Assembly (NCBI GenBank): GCA_030248215.1 | Contig: JASANG010001590.1 | Coordinates: 1-64,000, forward strand | Direction of reading: 5' to 3' | DNA from: Enoplolaimus lenunculus | Taxonomy: Eukaryota; Nematoda; Enoplea; Enoplida; Thoracostomopsidae | Length of the DNA: 64,000 nucleotides | Shown here: positions 35,681 through 53,680 of the stretch, one piece after another | Layout of the letters: the number at the start of each line of letters is the position of its first letter | Numbering within the stretch: position 1 is the stretch's first letter | Translations under genes and position numbers: made by a program | The notes under the pieces: model-generated | Database searches by the model: none | Told to the model about the DNA's origin: nothing | What the model saw: only the letters and a program-made list of their open reading frames with translations

Positions 35681-36839
35681 AGATTTTGCATTGCGCATAT
35701 TTATTAGAATTGTAAAACATTGGTCACAGTGTCAGTATTGCTCGTATACTATTTGTATTTAGTTGCTTATAGTACATTCTATAAGTGAAACAATAAACTT
35801 TTGCCCGGAAAACCTAAAAACAATATATTTTTAGCAATCATACAAACTACGCAACTTTCACTAAATTTCTAAGACGGTCCATATTCCGTACATTTGTCTT
35901 AATTGGCCCATGACATCTTGACATGAAAACTTAAAAAACCACTGGGGTTATTCAGAAACACATTTGCATAAAGTAAGATTTTAATTTATTTTGCTAAGTG
36001 GTCCAAATTTCACAACCCGCCTATCTGCGGCATTTGCAAGACAAGCCAGATGCATATTTACGTTGCACCGAATACGAAAAATGTTTCGGCTTAGTATTTT
36101 TATACGGTCATTTTATACATCAAACATTAACTCGTATTTGCTTCAACTGCAACTGTCACTTCAATTTTTATATCGAAATGTGGGCCAACTTTTTTGTGAA
36201 AGAGTTATATTTTTTGTAAAACAGTTCCATATATGGGAGCAAGGGCCTGATGTGTATTTTGAGGTTTGCAACAAAAATTGCAGTCAGTTTGTGGTGAAAC
36301 TTGTATTTGTACTTCAATTCGTCCACTTTAGAGTTTGCCATTTTTAAGCGACGAACAATAGACAACTAATGAGCTTTGCGTCAACGATTTGTATGCGGAA
36401 ACCGATGCATTAGTCGAATAAAGACTGTGATTGTTTTGTGTTTTGAATTTGAAATACACCAAGAAAAGTTGATAATTTGTCGATAATTCCAGCTGTGATG
36501 AACGTTAAAATTAAAAGTTTAAATTTCCGGTTGCAAAAATATACAGTTCAAGGTTCCAACGCAAACTTAAATTTGCAGGAACACGAACACGAACAGGAAT
36601 TGAATTTTTTGCCGGAACCGACACAGGGATTGAATTTTTGCAGGAATTCCGGCTGGAACAGGAATCCCAATTGTACCCTGATACAGTTTTAATACAAGAA
36701 ACTTGACGGCTCAAAAATTTCAACTGTGAAAAGTAAAGTTTCTACTATGGCAAAGGGTTGCCATGCGAACAGTCCATTGAGCTAAAACGATTCATAAAGA
36801 AAATATTGATGTTATGTCAAATTTGGCCATATATTAAAC

Positions 36840-36955
36840 ATAGCCAAAATTTAGGGAGAAGAGAAAAAAAAAAACAACGAAGAGAAAAAAAAGAAAATTC
36901 CAAAAAAACCCCCCCCAGGGGCCCGCAAAAAAAAAAAAAAACGAAAAAAAACAAT
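36840..36955. repeat. A-rich and C-run low-complexity tract
   Basis: Long A homopolymers mixed with GAAGAGAAAA and a CCCCCCCCAGGGGCCCGC block. It is compositionally extreme; exact run lengths should be treated as uncertain. Confidence 0.7.
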
Positions 36956-36972
36956 AAACAGGAATTACGATA

Positions 36973-37092
36973 ATGGCTCCGTGGAACACATTGGAGGTCT
37001 TGTTGGATTATGCATCGGGGAAAGGCAGTCCTGTTGAGTCGTACTGGTCCCCGCAACCCAGTGCCTTAGTCCTGTATAACCAGACAGTCTAG
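36973..37092 (+). other. Short ORF (39 codons) upstream of the Asn/Gln-repeat gene
   Basis: ATG-initiated frame starting MAPWNTLEVLLDYASGKGSP, followed by VESYWSPQPSALVLYNQTV and a stop. G+C is above the flanks. It sits directly 5' of the poly-Asn/Gln gene, so it could be an upstream exon or a small ORF in its leader, but no donor puts it in frame with that gene. Unidentified. Confidence 0.2.
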
Positions 37093-37141
37093 TAATTTTA
37101 TCCAGATGTGTTATTATTATTAGAGCAACCTAAAACATAAA

Positions 37142-37311
37142 AAGATTTCATCCTTAAATGCCATACGCATACGTAAAGTGTGTATATGCGAGCCGTGGTT
37201 AACCAAGACCTGTGCGAACAACGACAACTGCAACAACAACAACAACAACAACAGCAACCACAACCACAACAACAAAAACAACATCAACTACAACAACAAC
37301 AACAACAACAA

Positions 37312-37342
<31 letters not shown>

Positions 37343-40300
37343 CACCACCACAACAACAACACCCCACATCAACAACCCCCCCGCCCCCCCCGCCCCCCCC
37401 CACAACAACCACCACCACAACAACAACATCAACAACCACCACCACCACCACAACAACAACAACAACAACATCAACAACCACCACCACCACCACAACAACA
37501 ACAACAACAACATCAACAACCACCACCACCACCACAACAACAACAACAACAACATCAACAACCACCACCACCACCACAACAACAACAACAACAACATCAA
37601 CAACCACCACCACCACCACAACAACAACAACATCAACAACCAGCACCACCACCACAACAACAACAACATCAACAACCACCACCACCACCACAACAACAAC
37701 AACATCAACAACCACCACCACCACCACAACAACAACAACACCAACAACAACCACAACCACAACAACCACCACCACCACCATCAGAACAACAACAACAACA
37801 GCAACGACGACAAAAGTGCAATTTGCTCCAAAGTACATTTAGTAAGATATGGCGATCGCAGGGTCGCAAACGTGCAACAACCATTTGCACAAGATACATC
37901 GGATGTATTACCCTATTCGGAGGCATTGTTGCAGTTGTTGTTGGGTCAACAAACGCGAGCCGGCTAACGGCAGAGGGTACTCAAAAAGCGTTTCGGTTTG
38001 TTGGCTTGTTGTTGCTGTTCGCGACTGCGTTTTGGATGGGGTTGCATTGCGGTGAGTAGAAGGGCAAGATTTTTGAAGAGGTCAAAAGTTCGGATCCTGT
38101 TATAGCAAAATTGCGCACGTGTTTCTGAGTGTGGTATGACTAAGGTTATATGTTGGTTTTAGGTTCAGGCTAGAGATCAGGCTTAGGATCAGGTAATTGT
38201 GAGCATATTTTAGTACTTTTCTTTTGATAATACACCATCGCACCATTTATGTAGTGTTGGGCTTGTACATAAAACGTCGTGTTGGACTAATAGCTGATTT
38301 CAGAGACTCAACCTGATATAGTATTTCTAGGTTAGCTTACGCTATTCGGTAAAGTATTTCGTTTAGGCTTTGAGATTACGTTTAAAATTATTTTTTTACT
38401 TTCATGAATACAAATGTGATGTCAACCTTGAAATCATCTTATATAAACTTTTCGAGTTTTTGCAACCATAAACATGAGTTAGCCCAAAAGCTTGCTCAAG
38501 CAAAATAGGTTTACGTTCCCTTGGATTTTATATTATATGCAACTTTACGTTCTGATATATTTGCGTTATGACATTTTTCAGGACGCTTATGCACCAAACT
38601 ACCCAAAGAAATGCTACCGGCTTCAGTGCCACACCAGTCGCCGTCATACCCGTCCCGAATCTGCGACGACGAACTCGCCGCAAGCTCATGGACCGCCCGC
38701 TGCAGCGCTGGTCAAACTGAAGAGACAATTTCAATAATTGAAGTATGCGAAATATCAACAGCATCGCTTCAAACGCTAACGCAACAAACGTCTATTTCTG
38801 AACAGCCGTCGGCCGCAGAACTTTCCGCGACCCACAATTCTGATGGTGACAATGACGACGATTGCACTATATTCGATTGCGACCAACAGGATATGTTGGA
38901 AATGGTTCACATTTCCGGCGGAAATTTAGCTACTCAGGAAGATATTTTAGACCAAAGGACCCAAAACGAAACTGAAGACAGTATATTTGGGCATCACGAC
39001 GGCGATACTCGACATTTACTGGATCAAAGACGAAAGTGTGGCGATGGTCCAAGGAACGGCACAGTTCAAACAGGCGCGGATGTGGAAGAAGTGGAACAAC
39101 CTATATTGCATCGGGTAACTTCATGACGTGTCAGACTAAAAATTTGATGACAAGTTTGAAAAGTGAAATTTGAAACTTATACACAGCCAGATCCTAATTA
39201 GCAACGGGGTTTCGATTTAAATGGAGTTCGACAGCGATGGTTTTCGAGTTACTTTGTGTTTTGTACAGCTATTCGTGCTTTATTATAGTAAATAAAGATT
39301 GTGGCTGGGCTTCAGAGACATGACTTATATGAAGTCGATTATTGGTTAATGTCAGTTTCGGATATAAGTCATGAACGTGACGTTTAACTTCACGAGTCGA
39401 GATTGGTGATAAAAACCGACAGCTTTTAGAGGTGTCAACTGTCGCATGACAAAGTTGTCACAATTAGCTCAAATTTAGCGGATCTTTCATCAACCATTGA
39501 TTATTTCGCAAAATTTAATTACCTGTTGAAAACCTCCGACTTAAGCAACAAAACTTAAGTAAAACGTTTAGTTGAAATCCGACTTATGTCATGTCCCTGC
39601 AACAAAGCCAATGCCTTTAATATCGCGGTTTTCAATTCGGGCTGTGCTAAATAGAAGATGATAATTGCGAGGTTGCAAACCAACAGAAAAAAGTTTTAAA
39701 TTCAAATCACCGGATGTGGGTTGAGTTTACGCATGTTATATGAAAAATAAGCAAATTCAAAAATTTTAGCTAGAGTCCAATGAAAATGGCGAGGAGTGAA
39801 GGCACTCCAAAATCATAATAATCAGCCATTTTTGAATACGGTGGAGTGCCGCAGGGACATTATAAAATGCCCGGGGGCGCAAATTATAAGAACCCATGTA
39901 TTGAACTGGGCCGGAACGTTCTTCTGCGGTACTGTAATAGAGTAAGCTTAAGCCTAAGACTAAATTTTTTGCTCAGGCTTAGGCGTAGGCTAAAGTATAC
40001 ACTACAAAAAATGGTGAGTCAGATTGATTCCCTCCGAAATAGGCTTTTCCGGACTACACAAACTGAGTCAAAATTTGACTCCGCCGGAGTCGAATTCTAC
40101 TTAATGAGTCGCTCAGTGAGTCAAATTTGACTCTGGCGTAGTCGAATTTTGACTCACTTTGTGAGTCCGGAAAAGACTATTTCGGGGAGAGTCAATTTGA
40201 CTCACCATTTTTTGCAGTGTAGGCTCATCCTTGCGCTTAGGCTTAGGCTTAGGAATATGCTTATATTACAGTTTCGGCGCTGTTCTATACATGGGCCAAT

Positions 40301-42026
40301 TATAAAGATACCGACGTCAAATGGGTCCAAGGTTTCAATAAAAGAACGACCCTGCATCTATTGTAATTATCGTTTGACTGCTACTGCCTAAAAAGTTTTG
40401 CTTTTAAAAGAAGCTGAAACAATAAAAAATATGTAAACACCCAAGTCGAAGAAACGTAAACAATAGGTCGTTATTTATGATGCCAGAAACCTAAAACTTT
40501 TCAACCAAATATTTTGAACTTTAAAAAGTATGAATTTTTACGCTTAATAATTTTTAAGCTGCGATACGATACATTTTGTTGGGTGATGCTTCGCGATATT
40601 GATTATCCAAATATCACAGTATGTAATTGTTGTCTCAAACCCTTTCTGTATACAGTAAGGCTCGTGAAATTTAGCAATATTCTGGGATCACAGTTTGAGC
40701 AAATTCAAAGACTTTTTTGAGAGACCGAATTTTTTTCTATGGTGTCGAGGTCCTATGGTCTTCCTCTGGAAATGTAGTTCAACAACGCCGCGTTCAATAT
40801 GACCACATTTAAACATCATTTACCGCCGATATCTAATTTGACCCCGCATCGGCACCAGCGGCGATATTTTAACAAGTCAGTAGATTAAGTGTATTCCGAA
40901 ACCTAAGCATAAGCCTAAGCCTAAGCAAAAAATGTAATATAGAATCTAAATCGTACACTTTTATAGACCCACCAAAAACCTATGGACGCAACTTAAAGTA
41001 GGCCAATGCATCTAGTATATTTAAATTTTAGCACAGCCAATTTTCTTCAACGTTAATTTTTTTCGCATTCACAATCATGGTCCCTGAAATTTGCGAATCT
41101 TACGATAACAAAAGTTCCAAAAGTTCCCTAGGGTACCAAATATCCTTTTCGTGTAGAACCAAAACAGCCTTTAAAACTGAACCTGTGCGTGGATGCGTTG
41201 CTATAAAACTGTAAAGTGGAAACACAAAAGCTGAATGCTAATTGTGATCCAGTGTCCATTTAACTGTTTTATTTCACTATAAGCAAGAAGGGATGATCAG
41301 TCTTCATAACAAGAGTGTGCAACTGGGTACATTCTGTGTATTAAAGAATGTACCAGCACGCGTTGTATTTTTGTTCGACCCCCCTCAATCAGGGGCGGTT
41401 TAAGCAAGAGATTAACAGTATGCTTCAGTACACCTACCCCGCCTTAAACAAGGGGTGGTTACAATTTCCTCCTTTGCTACGATATAAAACTGCATAAAGA
41501 CCCCCCTAAACAAGGGGGGTAGGCCAAAAACGCAACGCGTGCCAGGTACATTCTTTAATAAACAAAATGTACCCAGTTGCACACTCATGTTATAAAGAGT
41601 GATCATCCACTCTTGCTATAAGTATTAATTCTATTTTGTGCAAATTCAGACTTTACAAACAAAATGATTGTGAAAGAATCAAAAAATTTCCAGTAAAAAA
41701 TTGTTGACGGTGACGGACGGTGCCACACGATAAGTATAGCACCACCCTTACTGTGCGGTCATATTGAACTGCAGTCGTGTGTATGAGTATACGCCTCTGG
41801 CGACGGTACCATACTGTTGTCCCAGTTTTGGAAACATCTCAGCGAAATGGAACCGCGTAACAGCAACGCATATCTGGGTTCAAAGACCCCGACAAATCCC
41901 AGATTTCGGCACTCATCTGAGGTGCCGTGCCACACAACTGTTGATGATCTGCCGGAGGCATTTATTATTATGTATCGCAATCGAGCGCTTAAAATCAATA
42001 TTTTTAAGTTTGGTTTTGAAATTTAA
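37142..42026 (+). CDS. Two-helix membrane protein with Asn/His/Gln/Pro repeat (N-terminus missing)
   Basis: Three exons in frame. The first (to 38051) carries poly-Asn/His, then four 14-residue units QQQQQQHQQPPPPP and several 12-residue QQQQHQQPPPPP units. It continues into a basic stretch (FSKIWRSQGRKRATTICTRY) and two hydrophobic segments, IGCITLFGGIVAVVVGSTNA and FRFVGLLLLFATAFWMGLHC. It ends at TGC G|GTGAGT. The second exon (38582-39126, phase 1) continues GRLCTKLPKEMLPASV with an acidic, Ser/Thr-rich cytosol-like tail (NSDGDNDDDCTIFDCDQQD). It either stops at 39126 or splices at CGG|GTAACT (39115) to a third exon, 41826-42026 (FWKHLSEMEPRNSNAYLG...), in phase 0. No in-frame ATG precedes the repeat, so an upstream exon must supply the start. 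Family unknown; the topology resembles small two-pass TMEM proteins. Confidence 0.6.
37230..37800. repeat. CAA/CCA triplet tract with 42- and 36-bp tandem units
   Basis: An imperfect CAA-CCA triplet tract in which CAACAACATCAACAACCACC-containing units of 42 bp (four copies) are followed by 36-bp units (about four). A run of C residues (near 37377-37400) separates it from a simpler CAA block. All three plus frames and at least two minus frames stay open, so open length is no proof of coding. The frame is chosen by the downstream hydrophobic segments and splice phase. Confidence 0.9.
39313..39599. mobile_element. hAT-like MITE, CAGAGACATGAC ends
   Basis: It begins CAGAGACATGACTTATATGA and ends CGACTTATGTCATGTCCCTG, imperfect inverted repeats with CAG/CTG termini. 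It lies in the putative second intron of the Asn/Gln-repeat gene. No target duplication is evident. Confidence 0.6.
39907..40297. mobile_element. GGCC MITE interrupted by a palindromic MITE
   Basis: The outer element, in reverse orientation, starts GGGCCGGAACGTTCTTCTGC and ends GCGCTGTTCTATACATGGGC plus C, with CTTAGG hexamers on both sides of the insert. The insert occupies 40001-40218. Confidence 0.8.
40001..40218. mobile_element. Palindromic Tc1/mariner-like MITE, CACTGCAAAAA family
   Basis: Near-perfect inverted arms: ACTACAAAAAATGGTGAGTC at the left and GACTCACCATTTTTTGCAGT at the right, flanked by TA dinucleotides. The inner arms carry GACTCCGCCGGAGTCGAATT and its complement. TA duplication and short ends suggest a Tc1/mariner-type MITE. 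It sits inside the outer element and is therefore younger. Confidence 0.82.
41287..41622. mobile_element. Palindromic MITE, CAAGAGTGGATGATCAC family
   Basis: The left end is GAAGGGATGATCAGTCTTCA followed by CAAGAGTGTGCAACTGGGTA; the right end is CCAGTTGCACACTCATGTTA followed by AGTGATCATCCACTCTTG. In the middle are CCCCCCTAAACAAGGGGGG-type blocks. Same family as 18419 and 20695-21808. Confidence 0.75.
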
Positions 42027-42290
42027 CAATTTTAATTAATGAGCGTAAAAGCGACACATTGCGGCAGCCATCATCAAACAGCATACGATGATGTTGGCCA
42101 TGATGTTTATCGAAATTTCAAGGGCAACCATCTGCCCAGAAAGTGTTAAAATCTTTCGTTTGCGTTAGTGAATAGCGTGTTGTATACCATTTTGTCGCAT
42201 TTATGTCTTGAAAATTTTAAAATTGGATTAGTATGCGGGATTTTTTTCCGATTTATCCCAGGCTATGTTTTAATTAATAGAGCTCTTAGT

Positions 42291-42486
42291 GTCGGTGAAA
42301 GAACAGGGCCGGAACAGTAGTATAAGCATATTGCTAAGCCTAAGCCTAAGCCTAAGCGTATGGATGAACCTATTCCTAAGCGTAAGCCTAAGCCTAAGCT
42401 TAAGCAAAAAAATTTTGTCTAAAGCTTAAACTGACTCTATTATATCGCCTTCGGAAAACGATCCGGCCCTGTTCTATACATGGGCC
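42291..42486. mobile_element. GGCC MITE with CCTAAG array
   Basis: GAACAGGGCCGGAACAGTAG at the left, CGATCCGGCCCTGTTCTATA and CATGGGCC at the right, with two blocks of CCTAAGCCTAAGCCTAAGC. The extreme left terminus (GGTGAAA) is altered. Confidence 0.78.
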
Positions 42487-42847
42487 GATTTTGAAATCAA
42501 ATAAATTCGCTTCTAAGATAAAGTTTCTTCCATTACACAAATAAATTTATCAGATCGATATTTTCTTCGTTTGTCCTCAGTCAACGGCTACCGACAGCAA
42601 AGATTTGAATAATAAAAGGTCAGTACTTTTTTTTGGAATGCGTGTAAGAACCCGGACGCAAAAAATACATCTGATTTAAAGCCTAAAGTATTCCGCAAAT
42701 TTGCCGGCGCCAGGGGATGAATTCGACTCTTTCGGCAACCTTTTGGCAAATTAAAAATTTATCAATGATGCAAACCAAGTATTGTACAAAGTGTCCATTT
42801 TAAAAGCTATTATAATGTTTACTATGCAATTTGGGTTCATGTTTTAA

Positions 42848-43037
42848 GATCGTGGGTGGAACGTTTTCCTGCGGAACTGCAATATAATAAGCTTAAGGTT
42901 TAGACTAATTTTTTGGTTAGACTTACACTAATACGCTTAGGCCTTAGGTTTAGGTGTAAGCTCATTGTTATGCTTACGCTTAGGCTTACGCTTATGCATA
43001 TGCTTACTACTGCTACGGCTTCGTTCTATACGTTGGC
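42848..43037. mobile_element. GGCC MITE, reverse orientation
   Basis: GGGTGGAACGTTTTCCTGCG at the left, CGGCTTCGTTCTATACGTTG and GCC at the right, with GCTTACGCTTAGGCTTACGC inside. It lies just upstream of the protease gene; its right end is about 250 bp before the ATG at 43288. Confidence 0.65.
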
Positions 43038-43287
43038 CAGAATGCGTACGAACAACCATCCGATACTTTTGCCAGATGTATTGGGTTGCGCTAAAATTTT
43101 CTGTGGCACATGGCGCCGTCTGCCGCCATACGACGCAGTACGGCGCGTATATTGCAGCCTGTTGAAGCCACATTTTTAAGTGTGGTTAAACTTTTTTGGT
43201 TAGAATGGCGTTTAAAATATAGAGTGAAGTTTTTAGAACCTATTAATATTATTGGAAGTATTAATAGTATCAAATTTGAATATCAAC

Positions 43288-49800
<6,513 letters not shown>

Positions 49801-49872
49801 ATCCTGCGTACAAAACGATGAAATATTGATTTAATTTTCGATGTGCAATATTTTCTCGCAGAAAATATACCC

Positions 49873-50051
49873 GGCCCATGTTTACTTTAACGGGCGTCCA
49901 GGTTTCTGATGGGTCTGTAAAAGTGGTAGGTTTAGATTCTAGATTACATGTTTTTGCTTAAGCTTAGGTTTAGGGTTAGGAACACATTTTTACAATGCTT
50001 AGGCTTAAAAACACGCATAATACTGTTACGCCCCTTAAAGTAACATTGGCC
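49873..50051. mobile_element. AACATTGGCC MITE subfamily, full-length
   Basis: GGCCCATGTTTACTTTAACG at the left, CGCCCCTTAAAGTAACATTG and GCC at the right, with GCTTAGGTTTAGGGTTAGGA inside. Located just downstream of the protease stop codon, so it may lie in or beyond its 3' UTR. Confidence 0.75.
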
Positions 50052-50123
50052 GTTATACTCTATTCAATAAAAATTAATCTTCCTGAACATCGGTGTAAAG
50101 CTGCAACTATGAGGGGTCACCGC

Positions 50124-50641
50124 CAGGGCGCAAACGGAATTATAAAATATCTAAACGGGAAGATGAAAAAATACCGAAACCGGAAAACAAAAAGTACTTT
50201 GTATTACTTGTTACCGAAAAGTGTATTTCTAAAATATTGTATTGCTTTCAGCGGGAAAATAGTTTGTATGAATAAAATCTTGACAACACGGAGACATTTG
50301 GTTTTTTCTATGTGCACTCGAACATTTTATTGAAACTTGAAATACTATGTAAACAAAAACACACCATTAGAACAACAGAATCCTGAAACAAATGCAGTAG
50401 CTGGGAACGTATGATAAAATCATCGAGTATGATACCAATTGAAAATGTTGGTAATCACACAGACAAATTTGGAAAAAAGTTTAGGATAATATGCCATTTT
50501 TTATCAAATTTTCGAATGACAAAAATTTCCAATACTGAAAATACGGGAAAATTCCCGTGTATAAAATGCCAGATTTATTATCGGAACCTCGTGACAGATA
50601 CCGGATTTAGCTGCGGAACCGGAATTACGGTAGCGCCCTTG
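50124..50641. mobile_element. CCGGAA-rich hAT-like MITE
   Basis: 518 bp from CAGGGCGCAAACGGAATTAT to GGAATTACGGTAGCGCCCTT and G. The inverted ends are good; no matching target duplication was found. The largest copy of the family in the window; still without a transposase. Confidence 0.68.
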
Positions 50642-50867
50642 TAATACATTTTTCAAGCCGAAAACTTTTTCTACAACGTAGAAAAAATTCATGTTTACAA
50701 AAAGTTTACCTACCAACTATACATCTTCTTTTCTCCCCTAAAACAATTCCTGGTGCTGTATTTGCATCTGTCTAAATTAATAACGCTTAACTTTGAAATT
50801 CAGAATATTTCAAATCTGGTTCCTCAAGTTAGATGCAAACTCTGAGCAAAACAATACGGCACAACAC

Positions 50868-50990
50868 GGCCAATGTCACTTTAAAGGGCGTAACAGTAGA
50901 TTAAGCGTATTCCTAAGCTTAAACCTAAGAGTTGTAAAATGAGTTCCTAAGCCCAAGCCTAAGCAAAATAATAATTGGTACACAATACAG
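50868..50990. mobile_element. AACATTGGCC MITE subfamily, partial
   Basis: It starts GGCCAATGTCACTTTAAAGG and has TTCCTAAGCTTAAACCTAAG and CCTAAGCCCAAGCCTAAGC. The right terminus was not found. Confidence 0.65.
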
Positions 50991-51437
50991 TCTAAAAATT
51001 CACTTCCAGCGAAGCTTCGTGAACCATGTTTATTCGCTCTGTCAAAATAATAACGATGGTTTAATGAACAGAAAAACGCCATTTTCATAATAAAAATGGC
51101 ATTTCAAACAACAATACAACACTAATCCTAGTTCAAATTTAAAGAATCAATCCAGTGATTTAAGTGGTCCTAGTAATATAAAATAACAGAAGCAAGTAAT
51201 CATGATGAAACTATTTTGCTCAATTTTTTTACAAACATCCAAAGATACAAAAACCAAAGATCAGCACTTGAATCATTCAACAATTCAGCTAAGTTAGCAC
51301 CAGACATACATTTTCTCCCTTATGACTCCACATTAGCTCCCGCGAGTGCGTTATAATAACAGAAACGGAAAATGAAACAGAAAAGTTTCAAAGATGTTTT
51401 ATTTTTCTGGGCTCGCATATTATATTCACCGGGCATT

Positions 51438-52692
51438 TTAAAACTTTAAATCATCAGCCCATTTCTTAAAATCATCATCAGTAAACACACATTTAGTAGT
51501 CTTCTTTTTACTTTTTGCTTTATGCTTGCTCGGTTGAGACTGTTTTGTAGCTTTAACCTTTTTCTTGTTTATCTGAAACGCACGATATTTTAATATCAAA
51601 GCATAAGAAATACACTCTAAATAAGCGCTAAAACGTAGCGCAAGACAACAAATACCTCATGTGTCGCAAGAAAGCATTAAGTAATTGTTGTCTTGGCAAG
51701 TTCTCCAATTCCGAAAATTTACGCCACTAATAAAAACACCTACAAGACAAATGCATTAACGTTATAATTCTCAAATAAAAGCGAATACGTAAGCGCAACA
51801 ACGTTCAGATATGCGGCAGCTCATACAAGTGTACAGCTGTACGTGCTAACATTCTAAAATCGCTACGCCACATGCTATATGACAGCTCTGTGCAAGCACT
51901 GTGACCTACGACACTCTTAGCTTATGCTTAAAATGAAAATAGCTTATGCTTATAAAATGAAAAAACATGAGAACGTCGTGAAAAAATAAAACCTAGTATA
52001 TTTGTAAAAGATGAAAAGTTTTAAAATATCGAGTTAGTTTGAATATTACCTTGAGCAAGTTTTTGTCCCTTTTGCGCAACTTCATATCGTAGGCAAGAAT
52101 CTTGAGGTTCTTTTTCAAATAATCTTTCTTGGATGCTTCCTGATATTCTTCTTTAAACAAAATAAAAATGAAAGCGAACAATATTTATTTTTTTCTAAAA
52201 TGCGCGGAATTACACTTAAACTCGCCGAGTGTCATCGTGAATTCAACACATTGACATAAATATGAAACTTAGAATTATTCAAGTCCAAACCACACTGAAC
52301 AATGAATCTGCTGTTATTGCGGAATATTTCGACTCTGAAAACTTTTACTCTCATTGTGATTTCGTTTATAACCTGGGATTTATCCATTTTTGCTACAGAT
52401 TAAATTCTTTAGTTTAACATCAAAAGTAATTAATGCTGTTTCGCGGCTAGCTTTTATATTTTCTGCGTGAAGCTACTGATTACACATTACACCCCATAAA
52501 TATCTAATAGCTCTAAAATAAAACAGAAACAATGCCATTTTGGCCCATTACGTACAACCCAACTTTGTGTACCAATTTTTGATTTCAGCCTCTTTGTCTT
52601 TCGTAATTTCAGCTTCCTCGGAACACAAGATGAATTAGTAACATATGGTGCACTTGTGCTGGAGGCCGGATTATTACTGTATCCATCGATTT
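51438..52692 (-). CDS. RPS19BP1: AROS / RPS19-binding protein 1-like protein (5' end incomplete)
   Basis: Three exons in frame: 52573-52692, 52050-52150, 51438-51572. Exon a gives IDGYSNNPASSTSAPYVTNS and the basic VPRKLKLRKTKRLKSKI. Exon b gives EEYQEASKKDYLKKNLKIL, then AYDMKLRKRDKNLLK. Exon c gives a lysine-rich stretch and the C-terminus KCVFTDDDFKKWADDLKF. Human AROS has the same order: a PRKTK basic stretch, ALDEYRKRECRDHLRVNLKFL, a Lys-rich stretch, then GTVFTEEDFQKFQQEYF at the end. AROS is a small nucleolar/nuclear protein that binds RPS19, acts in small-subunit ribosome assembly and modulates SIRT1. The N-terminus is uncertain: either an upstream exon joins at the TTGCAG acceptor (52693), or translation starts at the in-frame ATG at 52768. 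Confidence 0.82.
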
Positions 52693-52768
52693 CTGCAATG
52701 CAAAGAATTATGTTGTGAAATTTGTTTGTCAGTTGAAATTTTGCTTTAAATGCAGGACCGGACAACAT

Positions 52769-53399
52769 AAGCCGTCTCTGGACCCCAGGATAAAATTTTG
52801 GCCGGGTCCCTTATACGAATATCAGATCTTATCACAAAATTGTGTTAGTATCGCTTTAGGATATTAAACGTATGAATAATCTTCTGTAGTACGCTGATAC
52901 CGCTCCGTCTATGTGGATTTTTGAACAGTTTCTGATAGCAAATGACAGATTTCTACATAAATTAATAAAAAATGGAGCATTTAGAAACGCGTAGTGGTTT
53001 GTTGTTCGTAGGAAAATTGTTATGCTGGTGTTTTGTATTATTGCCCTGCTTTACTAGTAGCTGACGAATGATGGACTTCCGGACCCTTCCAGTTAGGCTG
53101 TCTGGCTGTTCGCCTACATATAAATATATAACCCTTTTATCCTCGATATTATCTTTGCGTTGTAAAACCTACCATCAATGAAGAGAAGGGAGCGATTGAC
53201 TATGTCCATGGAAGCGTTTGCCAACACAGGGGTGACAATTAAAGTATATATAACAAGAAATACGACGCAAGCACCTCAGCTTAAAATATCAGTCAATAAG
53301 TGTGCTTTTCAAAACTTCGGGTATAAATATTTTCAAACATCGCATTTTGCAAAAAATAAATATTGAAAATATGTGCAATTTATTTCCTACCATTGTCCA
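52769..53399. other. 5' flank of the AROS-like gene
   Basis: AT-rich sequence upstream of the AROS-like exons. It should contain the promoter and possibly the first exon, but neither could be recognised. Confidence 0.35.
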
Positions 53400-53680
53400 G
53401 TATCAACTTCTAAGTTTTACTTCGCACAATCCTGCGTTTATGACAACACTGTTTAGAACATACATAAGGCCGATATTAGAGTATGGCTCAAATACTTGGA
53501 ATCCAGATCATATGCAAGATATCTCTTCTATTGAGCAAGTACAACGTAGATTTACCAAAAATGAAATGTATAAAACAATTGAGTTACGATGCCAGGCAAA
53601 TGGTCCTGGGGATAGATAGACTAGAGCTAAGAAAATTCTGTGCAATATTCGAAAAACATTTGGATTCTGTTAGTTTTATG
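53400..53680 (+). mobile_element. LINE reverse-transcriptase fragment
   Basis: Encodes MTTLFRTYIRPILEYGSNTW and IEQVQRRFTK, the conserved C-terminal segment of non-LTR reverse transcriptases (compare LVAYKSFVLPILEYCSPVWS and IEKVQRYFTRRV in the element at 54905). It then passes through a frameshift into LGIDRLELRKFCAIFEKHLD. A short, decayed piece from a second, distinct LINE, followed by a GGCGTAGCCAGG repeat. Confidence 0.8.

Noticed and set aside
35991-36347. Overlapping frames of 118 and 73 codons
   Set aside because: Two competing frames cover the same AT-rich DNA and neither has recognisable motifs or phased neighbours.
37199-37838. Poly-Thr, poly-Val and Leu/Trp frames across the triplet tract
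   Set aside because: The tract has no stop codons in several frames by composition. Only the Asn/Gln frame continues into hydrophobic helices and a phased exon.
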